DNA of 64,000 bases from a bacterium (GTDB lineage Bacteria; UBP6; UBA1177; JAKLFG01), in NCBI GenBank assembly GCA_022709425.1, contig JAKLIW010000012.1:1-64000 (forward strand). The letters are read 5' to 3'. Position numbers and translations under genes: made by a program. Position 1 is the stretch's first letter. Every line of letters begins with the position of its first letter. The notes below the pieces were generated by a model, which was not told where the DNA came from, did no database searches, and was given only the letters and a program-made list of their open reading frames with translations. Below are positions 15,257 through 23,720 of this stretch, one piece after another.

Positions 15257-16243
15257 GTGTACGCCGTGCAAAAATTCGTCTGGATAACGATCTTAACAGT
15301 GCTGGTCGGCGTCATCGCGTGGCTTCTGACCGCCGGCGGCGGTTCGGCCGCGCAGATGCCGCAGAACGACGGGAAAATGGCGGTGTTCGTCTCCATCCCG
15401 CCGCTCAAATATGTCGTCGAGCGTATCGGCGGCGACCGGGTGACGGTGACGGCGCTGGTCCGTCCCGGCGCCAACCCCCACACCTTTGAACCGCTTCCCG
15501 ACCAGATGGCGGGATTATCGCAGGCGAAATTGTTCTTCCTGACCGGTGACCCCTCGGAGATCGCGTGGCTTGAAAAAGTGCGCGGTTCGTATCCCGGCGT
15601 CACCTTCGTGCGGACCGATACCGATATCGCCAAGCGTCCGGCCGACGGCCAACAGACGGAACACCGGGAACATGATTGTGCCCACCACGCGGAGGGTTTT
15701 GCCGCAGAGGATCATGCCGCCTGTCCGAACTATGCGGACCATCACGGCGGCGGCGATCCGCACATATGGCTTTCTCCCCACTTACTTAAAGAACAGGCCC
15801 GTGCGGTCGCCGCGGCCGTTGCGGCGGCCGATCCGGCGCATACTACCCGCTATCAGAACAACCTTCTTGCATTTGCCGATGAAATGGATGCGCTCGACGG
15901 CCGGATAGCGACCCTGCTGGCCTCCTTCAAGGGACGTCCCTTCATCGTGTTCCATCCCTCGTGGGGATACTTTGCCGACGCGTACGGCCTGAAACAGGTG
16001 CCCATCGAGATCGCGGGCAAGGAGTCGGGAGCGCAGCATCTGGCGGCGGTGACCGACATCGTGCGGCGGGAAAAGGTTTCCGCCCTTTTCGTCGCGCCGC
16101 AGTTCTCGGGCCGCGAGGCGCAGGCGGTCGCCGATGCGACCGGGGCAAAGGTCGTTATGATCGATCCGCTCGTCGAGGATGTGGCGAAGAATCTGTGGTC
16201 GGTCGCCGAGGCGCTCGCCGCATCGTTCGGAGGGGCGCAGTGA
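15257..16243 (+). CDS. znuA: Zinc ABC transporter substrate-binding protein
   Basis: A 328-residue cluster A-I metal-binding protein. An N-terminal hydrophobic segment (export signal or anchor) precedes VFVSIPPLKYVVERIGGDRV and RPGANPHTFEP, whose His is a metal ligand. A His/Asp-rich loop near residues 130-165 (HREHDCAHH, then DHHGGGDPHIW) is typical of zinc-specific ZnuA. Later HPSWGYFADAYGL and the conserved Asp near the C-terminus complete the site. The start is GTG; 15257 and 15266 are both possible, the latter with a better-spaced AAGGTG. It opens the znuACB operon. Confidence 0.9.
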   Translation: MYAVQKFVWITILTVLVGVIAWLLTAGGGSAAQMPQNDGKMAVFVSIPPLKYVVERIGGDRVTVTALVRPGANPHTFEPLPDQMAGLSQAKLFFLTGDPSEIAWLEKVRGSYPGVTFVRTDTDIAKRPADGQQTEHREHDCAHHAEGFAAEDHAACPNYADHHGGGDPHIWLSPHLLKEQARAVAAAVAAADPAHTTRYQNNLLAFADEMDALDGRIATLLASFKGRPFIVFHPSWGYFADAYGLKQVPIEIAGKESGAQHLAAVTDIVRREKVSALFVAPQFSGREAQAVADATGAKVVMIDPLVEDVAKNLWSVAEALAASFGGAQ

Positions 16244-16968
16244 ATATCGTCACTTTCGACAAGGTCTCCTTCGCCTACGCGGCGTGGCCGGTGCTCGAAG
16301 AGGTCTCCTTCGATATCGCCGAACGGGAGTTCTTCGCCATCATCGGGCCCAACGGCGGCGGCAAGACCACCATCCTGAAGCTCATGCTCGGCCTTCTCAA
16401 GCCGCGGCAGGGGACCATAACGGTCCTCGGTGCGGCGCCCGGAAAAAGCGTCGGCCGGATCGGTTATGTGCCGCAGTCGGCGCGGATGGAGCTTGATTTT
16501 CCCATCACGGTCGAGGAAACGGTGATGCTCGGGCGGCTCGGCCCGCGATCGCTGACCCCCTTCTTTTCGGAAAAAGATCGTATCGCGGCGCGCGCGGCGA
16601 TGACGGCGGTCGATATCCTGCCGCTGAAAGGTCGTCTTTTCGACGAACTGTCGGGCGGTCAGAAACAGCGGGTCCTCATTGCGCGGGCGCTCGTGTCGGG
16701 GCCGGAACTGCTGCTGCTCGACGAACCGGTATCGAGCGTCGACAGCGCCGTGGAGCAGGATATCTACGCGCTTCTGAAGGAACTCAACAAAAAGATGGCT
16801 ATCGTCATGGTGTCGCACGATCTCGGCTTCGTTTCGTCGTATGTCAACCGGATCGCCTGTGTCAACCGGCAGGTTTCGGTAAGCGATGCGGCCGAGGTGA
16901 CGCAGTGCGGAATAGACGAGAAGTACCATAGCCATATGCACCGCGTCGATCACCACTGCGGGTTGTAA
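16240..16968 (+). CDS. znuC: Zinc ABC transporter ATP-binding protein
   Basis: A 242-residue ABC ATPase. Walker A GPNGGGKTT at about residue 37, Q-loop YVPQSA, signature LSGGQKQR, Walker B LLLLDEP and the switch SHDLGF are all intact. It begins with GTG at 16240, overlapping the znuA stop by four bases; a longer reading from 15961 would lie inside znuA in another frame. The C-terminal tail after residue 215 has several His residues (YHSHMHRVDHH), common in metal-transporter ATPases. It powers the ZnuB channel. Confidence 0.93.
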   Translation: MNIVTFDKVSFAYAAWPVLEEVSFDIAEREFFAIIGPNGGGKTTILKLMLGLLKPRQGTITVLGAAPGKSVGRIGYVPQSARMELDFPITVEETVMLGRLGPRSLTPFFSEKDRIAARAAMTAVDILPLKGRLFDELSGGQKQRVLIARALVSGPELLLLDEPVSSVDSAVEQDIYALLKELNKKMAIVMVSHDLGFVSSYVNRIACVNRQVSVSDAAEVTQCGIDEKYHSHMHRVDHHCGL

Positions 16969-16970
16969 CG

Positions 16971-17792
16971 ATGGGCGGATTCGCAACAGCGCTGATGCAG
17001 TATCCATTCCTGCAGAACGCCCTTATCGCGGGACTGCTGGCGGCGGTCGCCTGCGGACTTGCCGGGACCTTCGTGGTGCTCAAGAAGATATCGTTCGTCA
17101 CCGGCGGCATATCGCACGCGGTGCTGGGCGGGGTCGGGGTCGCCGTGTTCCTCGGCTATTCCCCCTTCGCCGGAGCGCTTGCCTGCGCTTTGTTGTTCAC
17201 GGTGGTGCTGGGGCTGGTCAACAAGCGGGCGCGTCAGCATGAAGATACCCTCATCGGGGCGCTCTGGGCGATCGGGATGTCGGTCGGCATCCTGTTCCTT
17301 TACCTCACCCCGGGTCATCAGGCCGATCTGATGAGCTATCTGTTCGGCAGTATCCTGATGGTCCCGCGGGGGTCGCTCTACCGGCTGGCGGCGCTCGATG
17401 CGGCGGTGCTTATCACGGTGTTCATTTTTTTCCGGCAGTTCATCGCCCTCTCGTTCGATGAAGAACATGCCCGGGTGCGGGGACTTCCGCGGACGATGCT
17501 GTACATAGTTCTACTCGGGGTGGTCGCGCTGACGGTGGTGGTGCTGATGCAGGTGGTCGGCCTCATCCTCGTGATCGCGCTTCTCACGCTTCCCGCCGCG
17601 ACCGCCACCCTCTTCAGCCGGTCGCCCGTCGCGATCATCGGCTGGGCGACCCTTATCGGCGCGGTCTCGACCTTCGCCGGCATTTACGGATCGTTCACGC
17701 TCGATATCCCGGCGGGTCCCGCGATGGTGCTCGTCGCCGGCGCGCTCTATCTGGCGGGGCTCCTCCTGCGCACTTTCGGGAGGGGCGCATGA
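16971..17792 (+). CDS. znuB: Zinc ABC transporter permease
   Basis: A 273-residue polytopic membrane protein of the ABC-3 family, with about eight hydrophobic helices. Signature stretches include FVVLKKISFVTGGISHAVLG near residue 40 and GLILVIALLTLPAATA near residue 200. It begins 2 bp after znuC and overlaps the next gene by four bases (ATGA). It forms the inner-membrane channel for the zinc handed over by ZnuA. Confidence 0.92.
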   Translation: MGGFATALMQYPFLQNALIAGLLAAVACGLAGTFVVLKKISFVTGGISHAVLGGVGVAVFLGYSPFAGALACALLFTVVLGLVNKRARQHEDTLIGALWAIGMSVGILFLYLTPGHQADLMSYLFGSILMVPRGSLYRLAALDAAVLITVFIFFRQFIALSFDEEHARVRGLPRTMLYIVLLGVVALTVVVLMQVVGLILVIALLTLPAATATLFSRSPVAIIGWATLIGAVSTFAGIYGSFTLDIPAGPAMVLVAGALYLAGLLLRTFGRGA

Positions 17793-18580
17793 ACGGCGTG
17801 TCGTGGCTGGAGAAGCTCGGCGGCGCGGCGCTCGAGAACTGGCGCGAACTGCGGCAGCTGCTCGGCTTTGCGTATGCCGTCTTCCGGCGTTTGTTCTCCC
17901 GCGCCAGCTACCGGCCGCTGACGGTCGATATCCTGACCACCCAGATATATTTTACGGCGGTCCAGTTGCTCGGTTTCTTCATCGTGGTATCCATCCTTTT
18001 CGGTTCGCTTTTCATCGGCATGACCCTGTTCGTCATCAAGGAGATCGGGCTGACCGAATATATCGGCCAATTCATCGCGGGGGTCGTGGTGCTCGAGATG
18101 GCGCCGATCATGACCACCCTGCTCATCGCCCTGCGGAGCGGCTCGGCCATCAACGCCGAGATGGCGGTCATGAAGGCCAATCGCGAACTCGACGCCCTTG
18201 CGGCCTTCGATATCGACATCGCGCAGTATCTGTTCCTGCCGCGCATCATCGCGGTGATGGTGAGCGTCGTACTGCTCAGTTCTCTTTTTGCGATCATCGT
18301 GACCCTTTCCGGATTGTTGTTCTCCGCACTCATCTTCGGCATGGGCTTCAATGCCTACGCCGACATCATCGCCAAGGCGATAGAATACAAGGATTTCCTC
18401 ATCCTGATGGTGAAAAGCGCCGCGTTCGGGTTCTTTATCACCTTCATCCCGCTCTACTATGGATCGCGCGCCGGTTATCAGCTGACGGCGGTGCCGGTGG
18501 CTGTCCTGCGGGGGATGGTCAATGTCTTCATAGCGATAGTCGTCATCGAGGTGCTGTCATTAGTTGCCCGGTTTCTGTAA
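17789..18580 (+). CDS. mlaE: MlaE-family lipid ABC permease
   Basis: A 263-residue MlaE/YrbE-type permease. After an amphipathic start it has about five membrane helices. The family core is clear: GLTEYIGQFIAGVVVLEMAPIMT and ALRSGSAINAEMAVMKANRE (the R-x-G-x-A-xx-AE-x-x-x-M region), then ALAAFDIDIAQYLFLPRIIA. MlaE moves phospholipids across the inner membrane as part of MlaFEDB. The four-base overlap with znuB is odd for unrelated functions. The following genes are a degenerate ATPase and mlaD. Confidence 0.9.
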   Translation: MNGVSWLEKLGGAALENWRELRQLLGFAYAVFRRLFSRASYRPLTVDILTTQIYFTAVQLLGFFIVVSILFGSLFIGMTLFVIKEIGLTEYIGQFIAGVVVLEMAPIMTTLLIALRSGSAINAEMAVMKANRELDALAAFDIDIAQYLFLPRIIAVMVSVVLLSSLFAIIVTLSGLLFSALIFGMGFNAYADIIAKAIEYKDFLILMVKSAAFGFFITFIPLYYGSRAGYQLTAVPVAVLRGMVNVFIAIVVIEVLSLVARFL

Positions 18581-19038
18581 GACTCTTCCGCTCGGAAGAG
18601 GAACTGGCCGCGGCGCTTGCCGCGCTGCGCGCCGAGATGGGGCCGCGCTACGCCCCCGTTTCGGCCGACATCCCGCTCCTGTCCAACCTGTCGGTGTTCC
18701 AGAACATCGCCCTCATCCGGCAGTACCACCAGCGGCTGACGGCCGAGGATTCCCATCGCGACACCACGGCGCTGCTCGAACGGTTCGATATGTGTCATCT
18801 GGCGGCAAAACGGAGCTTCGAGCTGAATGACCGTGATCTATTCTTCGTGAAGTTGCTACGCGCCTCACAGCACGCGAACGCCGCCATCGTCATCGACCGT
18901 CCTTTCGCGCAGGTCGAGAATATGCATAACCTTTCGCCCATACGGAAAGCGCTGGAACTCCTTGACTTCTCCGGCATCGAAGGTATCATTCTCGGGTACG
19001 AATGGAACAGGGGGCGCTACGAGGCCGATGGCCAGTAA
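18559..19038 (+). CDS. MlaF-like ABC subunit lacking P-loop and catalytic residues
   Basis: About 159 residues aligning to the second half of an MlaF-type ABC ATPase. A Q-loop-like stretch (PLLSNLSVFQNIAL) is followed by LLERFDMCHLAAKRSFELNDRDLFFVKLLRAS, where the LSGG signature has become LNDR. AIVIDRPFAQV stands in for Walker B, keeping Asp113 but replacing the catalytic Glu with Arg114. The Walker A segment is absent, because the preceding DNA is mlaE. No ATG fits; an ATT at 18559 with GAGGTG five bases upstream is my best start, and ATG 18637 is an alternative. The position between mlaE and mlaD is where mlaF normally sits. It is probably an inactive structural partner or a decayed gene. 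Confidence 0.65.
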   Translation: MSCPVSVRLFRSEEELAAALAALRAEMGPRYAPVSADIPLLSNLSVFQNIALIRQYHQRLTAEDSHRDTTALLERFDMCHLAAKRSFELNDRDLFFVKLLRASQHANAAIVIDRPFAQVENMHNLSPIRKALELLDFSGIEGIILGYEWNRGRYEADGQ

Positions 19039-19972
19039 GAGCATACAGTATAAGGTCGGGCTCTTCATTGTCACGACCATCGTGCTCATCATACTCGCCG
19101 GGCTCTTCATCGCCTATAAAAAGGACCTGTTCGCCGATCTGGCGATGTACCGCCTCCAGTCGGAATCGGGCGAAGGGCTCACGCAGGGGATGCCGGTCCT
19201 CTTCTCCGGTTTCGAGATCGGCAAGGTGAAGGACCTCGAACTGTCGGACAAGGGACAGGTGGTCATCACCATCACCGTGCCGCGCAAACATGTCCGTTGG
19301 ATACGCGAGGAGAGCACCTTCACGCTCGAGAAACCGCTCGTCGGCACGCCGCGTATCGTGGTGCGGACCGAGAACCCCGAGGGGAAAGAACTTTCCTACA
19401 ACAAGATCGTCCCGATAAAGACCATCGACGATATCAACGAGGTCATCAAAAAGGCGCAGCCGCTGGTCGAACGGATACAGTCGGTCGCCGACAACATCGA
19501 CCGGATGACCAACGCCGACAGCGAACTCAATAAGATCATCGCCGATACCCGTAAGATGACCAAGATGCTTTCGGAGAAGAAAAGCCTGCTGGAGATGGCG
19601 ACGGGCGACAAGAAGGGGCAGGAAACGCTCATGAAGACCCTCGAACAGGTCGCCGCCATCACCGAAACGGTCGACGGCACCATGAAGCGGATCGACGGGA
19701 TGGTGGCGAAGGCCGACGAGGCGGTGCTGGGCGATAAGGGTTCGATAGCGATAGTCAACAACATCCTCACCGACATCGAAGGGAAGTTCAAGCGGCTCGA
19801 TACCCTCATCGATAACGCGATAACGATGAGCGCTGATCTACAAGGGACCACGCAGGACATCAACCTCGTCCGCAAGGAGGTCGAGGAGACGATATCGTCG
19901 GTGAACAAGCTCATTCAGGATGTCCGCAACAGTCTGCCGTTCGAGCAGAAGAAGGAGATAAAACTGCCGTGA
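19028..19972 (+). CDS. mlaD: MCE-domain protein, MlaD-like
   Basis: A 314-residue MCE protein: one N-terminal membrane helix (FIVTTIVLIILAGLFIAY), then the MCE beta barrel at about residues 35-115, including LTQGMPVLFSGFEIGKVKDL (the G-x-x-V-x-x-x-G-x-x-V-G-x-V pattern). A long helical tail to the C-terminus, rich in Asp/Lys/Met, probably forms the coiled tube seen in larger MCE proteins. It binds lipid between MlaE and the outer membrane. It overlaps the degenerate ATPase by 11 bases and the next gene by four. Confidence 0.88.
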   Translation: MASKSIQYKVGLFIVTTIVLIILAGLFIAYKKDLFADLAMYRLQSESGEGLTQGMPVLFSGFEIGKVKDLELSDKGQVVITITVPRKHVRWIREESTFTLEKPLVGTPRIVVRTENPEGKELSYNKIVPIKTIDDINEVIKKAQPLVERIQSVADNIDRMTNADSELNKIIADTRKMTKMLSEKKSLLEMATGDKKGQETLMKTLEQVAAITETVDGTMKRIDGMVAKADEAVLGDKGSIAIVNNILTDIEGKFKRLDTLIDNAITMSADLQGTTQDINLVRKEVEETISSVNKLIQDVRNSLPFEQKKEIKLP

Positions 19973-20619
19973 GACAAGCGCTCTTCAGCATCGTCATCGC
20001 GCTGGCCGCCTGTTCGTCCCAGCCCGCTCCGGCGTGGCAGAGCGCCGCCCATACGCAGCTGGCCAATTACTCGGAAAGTTATCTCGCGGGCGAAGAGAAA
20101 CTGGCGGGCATCCATTTCGATAAAGCACTTGAACATATCTCAAAGACCGGCGATCCGGCGCTCGTGGGGCGGGCATGGCTCACCCGCTGTGCGCTGGAGA
20201 CCGCCGCGCTCATCGATGTCCCCTGCGAACAGGCGAAGGAATACGGCGGCGATCCGTCGAACGACAGCTACCGTGCGATGCTCGAAGGGACCGCCGTGAA
20301 GCCGGATGCGCTTCCGGAACAGTACCGCGACCTGATGGCATCGCTTGCCAAACGTTCGGTCAAAGAGGTGAACGATGCCCTTGCCGGTATCGAGGAGCCG
20401 GTCTCGCGGCTTATCGGCGTCGGAGTAACGCTCAAAAGGGGGACCTTCGATACCGCCACGCTGGAACTCGCGGTGCAAACGGCCTCGGAGAACGGTTGGA
20501 AGACGCCGCTCACCGCCTATCTTCTGAAACTCAAAGCGCTCTATGTTGCGACCGGCCAGAGCGACAGGTCGGCCGGGATCGAAGAGCGGCTGAAGATACT
20601 TGCCGCCGACAAGAAATAA
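19969..20619 (+). CDS. Helical lipoprotein of the Mla-like operon
   Basis: A 216-residue lipoprotein (lipobox IALAACSS) starting with GTG inside the mlaD stop. The mature part is entirely helical with TPR-like periodicity (AWLTRCALETAALIDVPCEQA, later LKLKALYVATGQSDRSAGIE). I do not recognise the family. Its coupling to mlaD suggests an outer-membrane or periplasmic partner of the MCE system, in the place MlaA or an accessory lipoprotein might occupy, but it lacks MlaA motifs. Confidence 0.7.
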   Translation: MRQALFSIVIALAACSSQPAPAWQSAAHTQLANYSESYLAGEEKLAGIHFDKALEHISKTGDPALVGRAWLTRCALETAALIDVPCEQAKEYGGDPSNDSYRAMLEGTAVKPDALPEQYRDLMASLAKRSVKEVNDALAGIEEPVSRLIGVGVTLKRGTFDTATLELAVQTASENGWKTPLTAYLLKLKALYVATGQSDRSAGIEERLKILAADKK

Positions 20620-20651
20620 TATCCTTTTTACGTTTTTGGGGGAGAGGTGTG

Positions 20652-22172
20652 ATGCGCATATTTAATTGGTCGGTCATCGTTTTTTGTATCGCGCTACTTT
20701 TGTCGGCGTGCGATGAGAGCGCCAAAAAGACGAACGACAAGGACAACCTCTCCGACAGCGACGAGCTGATCGGCGACAGCGACGAGAACGCGGTAAGCGA
20801 CATGGACTTCGCGGCGACCTGCGGCAATGGTTTCATTGACGGCGGCGAGCCCTGTGACGGCAATACCGAGCTCTGCAGCACCATAGACCCGGCGCTTTAC
20901 AACGGCGGCAAGGCGAAGTGCCGCCCCGATTGCACCGGCTGGGACACGGTGACCTGCGATGAGGTGCCGCATGAGTGCGGCAACTTCATACAGGAAGGTC
21001 CCGAGGCCTGTGACGGCGACACGAAGGATTGCGTCGATATCGATGCGGAAAAATACGGCGCCGGCAAGGCGAAGTGTCTCGAGGACTGCAGTGATTACGA
21101 TACTGCCACCTGTGACGCGGCCGAACCGCATGAATGCGGCAATGCCATCGTCGAAGGTCCGGAGATCTGCGACGGCGGCCTGATCAACTGCGTCGAGATA
21201 GATCCGTTCGTCTATGCGAGCGGCAAGGCGAAATGCAACGATTCCTGCGACGGCTGGGATACGGCGACCTGCGAAGAGTTGCCCAAGGATGGCGATACGC
21301 TACCCGACACCGACGCCGTCTGTTCCAATGATTGTACGCCGCAGGGGACCGAACGGTGCGTCGTCGACACGGTCCAGCGCTGTACCCAAGGAGGGGACGG
21401 TTGCAATCACTGGCAGGATATGGAGTATTGCGATCAGTATTCCCCGGCACAGACCTGCGAATTGTCTTTCGGCGACGCCTACTGTGTCTCTTCGTGTACC
21501 AGCGAATGCACCTCGGGTGATCGCCGGTGCAATCCGACCTATGCCGATCAGGTTGACGATTGCACATTGGACAACGACGGCTGCTACTACTGGACCTATA
21601 TGGAGGATTGCGCCACGTGGGGTATGGTCTGCGTCGATCCCGGCACGGCCGGCTGCGATTATCCGTCGACCGCGCAGACCGATACCATCGGATCGAACGC
21701 ATACTACTATACCGGCGGCGACCGGTTAAAGGGGAACTATTTCTCCTGTTCTTCTTCGCGAACCTTGACCGAGATAGAGACCTATATGTCTTTTCTCGGC
21801 TCTCTTGACATCACTTACGCGGTCTATTATTCATCGAGCCAGACCGGCACCTACAGCCTCCTTTCACAGACGACGGTCAATCACTACTCGAGCGCCGGAT
21901 CCGCCGCATTTTACAGTTCGGGGGCCTTGTCGGTGAGCCTGACCAGCGGTTACTATTATTTCATAGGGGTCTTTTTCGGCGTTACCGACGATATGGTCTC
22001 ATATGACCCGACCCATTATTACGATTCTTCTCTGGAGACCGATCAGCCGGCATTCGGCACCCATCTCGGCGGTGGTGAAACGAGTCCCTCCGGAACCTTC
22101 GCCAGTCTGCCAAGTACGATCACCACTATCGATAACTCCTATTCGTACTATATGAGATTGACCAGCGAATAA
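20652..22172 (+). CDS. Large Cys-rich-repeat surface lipoprotein
   Basis: A 506-residue lipoprotein (lipobox LLLSACDE). An acidic Asp/Ser tether (SDSDELIGDSDEN) is followed by three Cys-rich repeats of about 53 residues, each starting CGNxxxxGPExCDG and ending in D-x-C-x-x-WDTxTC, close to Myxococcus-type Cys-rich repeats. Two further Cys modules with GDRRCNP and WQDMEYCDQY patterns come next. A Ser/Tyr/Thr-rich beta domain ends the protein. It should be disulfide-stabilised and exposed at the cell surface. ATG 20652 follows a GGGGGAGAGG ribosome site. Confidence 0.8.
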   Translation: MRIFNWSVIVFCIALLLSACDESAKKTNDKDNLSDSDELIGDSDENAVSDMDFAATCGNGFIDGGEPCDGNTELCSTIDPALYNGGKAKCRPDCTGWDTVTCDEVPHECGNFIQEGPEACDGDTKDCVDIDAEKYGAGKAKCLEDCSDYDTATCDAAEPHECGNAIVEGPEICDGGLINCVEIDPFVYASGKAKCNDSCDGWDTATCEELPKDGDTLPDTDAVCSNDCTPQGTERCVVDTVQRCTQGGDGCNHWQDMEYCDQYSPAQTCELSFGDAYCVSSCTSECTSGDRRCNPTYADQVDDCTLDNDGCYYWTYMEDCATWGMVCVDPGTAGCDYPSTAQTDTIGSNAYYYTGGDRLKGNYFSCSSSRTLTEIETYMSFLGSLDITYAVYYSSSQTGTYSLLSQTTVNHYSSAGSAAFYSSGALSVSLTSGYYYFIGVFFGVTDDMVSYDPTHYYDSSLETDQPAFGTHLGGGETSPSGTFASLPSTITTIDNSYSYYMRLTSE

Positions 22173-22192
22173 CACCGGGAGACGATGTTTTA

Positions 22193-22891
22193 ATGCGCCT
22201 ACTTCAGCTCATTCTCTGCGTTGCCTTGCTGGCTCTACCGCTCGCGGCGGGACCGAAGGCGGTCAAAAAAAGCGAACCGCCGCGTGAGCCGGTCATCGCG
22301 ATGAAGGAAAAGGCGTTGCCGCCGACCGGCACGCAGTACCTGTATATCGATCCGAAGACGCCGCGCTACCTGATAGACTTGGGGATCAAGAAGGGGATGC
22401 AGATCGCATTCCTGTTCGAGCAGTCGCAGGCGGGCTGGTTGCGCGAGATCATCCCGACATTCGGCGGCATGAATCCGATCATCTTCCTCCGCGGCGGACT
22501 TGGTCAGATGGAGGCGTTGCGGCTCAAGGAGACGCTTGAGTTCTTCGATTACAATGTGACCATCATCCACCTCAAATTCAAACCCGGCGATACCCTCGGC
22601 GCTCTGCCGGTCGCCAACATCACCGTCATCGAGCGGAAGCTCGACAAGGAACGCACCCAATTCATCATGACCCGCGGGAAACAGGCGGCGGAGACCGGGA
22701 AACTCCTGACGGTGCTGGACGAACGCGATCTCGATGACCCGTTCGGCGTGGCGGGCGGGATCCATTTCGCGCAGTACGGCATCCGGCTGGTCAATCTCGA
22801 CGAGGGGGGTGATGCGAAACTGCCGGCGGCCGACCGGACGATCATTTTCGGTCGCAGTGAGAAAAATATCCAGAAATTTATTGAGAAATAG
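22193..22891 (+). CDS. Exported protein of unknown function
   Basis: A 232-residue protein with a clear signal peptide (RLLQLILCVALLALPLAAG) and no lipobox Cys. The mature sequence alternates strands and helices (YLIDLGIKKGMQIAFLF, IIFLRGGLGQMEALRLKETL), suggesting an alpha/beta fold, but no family is recognised. It starts 20 bp after the Cys-rich lipoprotein and 49 bp before the next exported protein, so all three may share a transcript. Confidence 0.6.
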   Translation: MRLLQLILCVALLALPLAAGPKAVKKSEPPREPVIAMKEKALPPTGTQYLYIDPKTPRYLIDLGIKKGMQIAFLFEQSQAGWLREIIPTFGGMNPIIFLRGGLGQMEALRLKETLEFFDYNVTIIHLKFKPGDTLGALPVANITVIERKLDKERTQFIMTRGKQAAETGKLLTVLDERDLDDPFGVAGGIHFAQYGIRLVNLDEGGDAKLPAADRTIIFGRSEKNIQKFIEK

Positions 22892-22940
22892 CGGTGAGGC
22901 GGTAAAATGCCCCGCGTGATGGAACCACAGGAGGAATGAT

Positions 22941-23675
22941 ATGCGTAATTTTGTTTTTCTGACCGCGCTGTGCGCGACGGCCCTGCTTATGGCGGCCGAA
23001 GATGGCTGGAAGGTGACCGAAGAGGTGTCGGTCAACGGGAGCCGGGTGATCAAACACTCCTATTTCAACGAGCAGTACATCAAAGTGGTCAATCAGGCCG
23101 ATACCGGCAGTAACGAGACCATCATCGATATCGCCAACGACAAGATAACGCTTATCAACCATTTCCAAAAAAGTTATCAGGTCTCGAAACTTTCAGACTA
23201 TATCAAGTTCGCCGAAGGGATCGCGAACGGTCTGAAGAACGGCGGCTATGTCAACCCGCAGAAGATCGAGCCCAAAGTGGTCTTCGAGAAGAAAGGACCC
23301 GAGAAGGTCGGCGCGTGGGATGCGCTCCACTATGTCGTCAAGGTCGATGGAAAGGAGTATCAGGAGATATGGGTCGCCCCCGCACTCAAGACCAGCCCGG
23401 TGCTCGAGTTCCGCAAGAAGTACGCGGCGCTCCTGCCCGAGACGCTGGTGAAATACCGGGCGCTCGACGAAAAGATAAAGGATCAGGCGGCGGCCGAAGG
23501 GATGATCGTCCGCATGGTCAAGATACCGATCAACAAGAAACTGCCGAAGATAGACCAGACGATGACCGAGGTGGTGAAGTTCGATATCACCCCGGCGCTC
23601 CTGACGGTGCCGAAGGATTACCTCGACAAGACCATCGTACAGGCCGCTCCGGCGCAGACCCCGGCCAAGCAGTAA
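22941..23675 (+). CDS. Exported DUF4412-like protein
   Basis: A 244-residue exported protein: signal peptide to about residue 20, then a domain starting EDGWKVTEEVSVNGSRVIKH with strand-rich segments such as TIIDIANDKITLINHFQKSY and EYQEIWVAPAL. The order of strands and the 'set by/lysine' core resemble DUF4412, which has a LolA-like lipid-binding fold, but this assignment is tentative. AGGAGG lies upstream of ATG. It precedes aspS by 45 bp. Confidence 0.55.
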   Translation: MRNFVFLTALCATALLMAAEDGWKVTEEVSVNGSRVIKHSYFNEQYIKVVNQADTGSNETIIDIANDKITLINHFQKSYQVSKLSDYIKFAEGIANGLKNGGYVNPQKIEPKVVFEKKGPEKVGAWDALHYVVKVDGKEYQEIWVAPALKTSPVLEFRKKYAALLPETLVKYRALDEKIKDQAAAEGMIVRMVKIPINKKLPKIDQTMTEVVKFDITPALLTVPKDYLDKTIVQAAPAQTPAKQ

Positions 23676-23720
23676 CGATCGCCGGGAACATCTTTTCCCC
23701 TCAGAACGGAGGTTTTTCAC

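Noticed and set aside
15961-16239. N-terminal extension of znuC into znuA
   Set aside because: The extension is out of frame with znuA but covered by it, has no ABC homology and is Arg-rich. GTG 16240 gives the normal ZnuC N-terminus.
18564-18830. Frame starting TTG 18564 as the gene after mlaE
   Set aside because: Its product is Arg/Gly/Pro-rich without homology. The other frame carries the MlaF-like motifs through to the mlaD overlap.
20175-20651. N-terminal extension of the Cys-rich lipoprotein
   Set aside because: It overlaps the preceding lipoprotein in another frame. The true start at 20652 begins a clean lipoprotein signal with a strong ribosome site.
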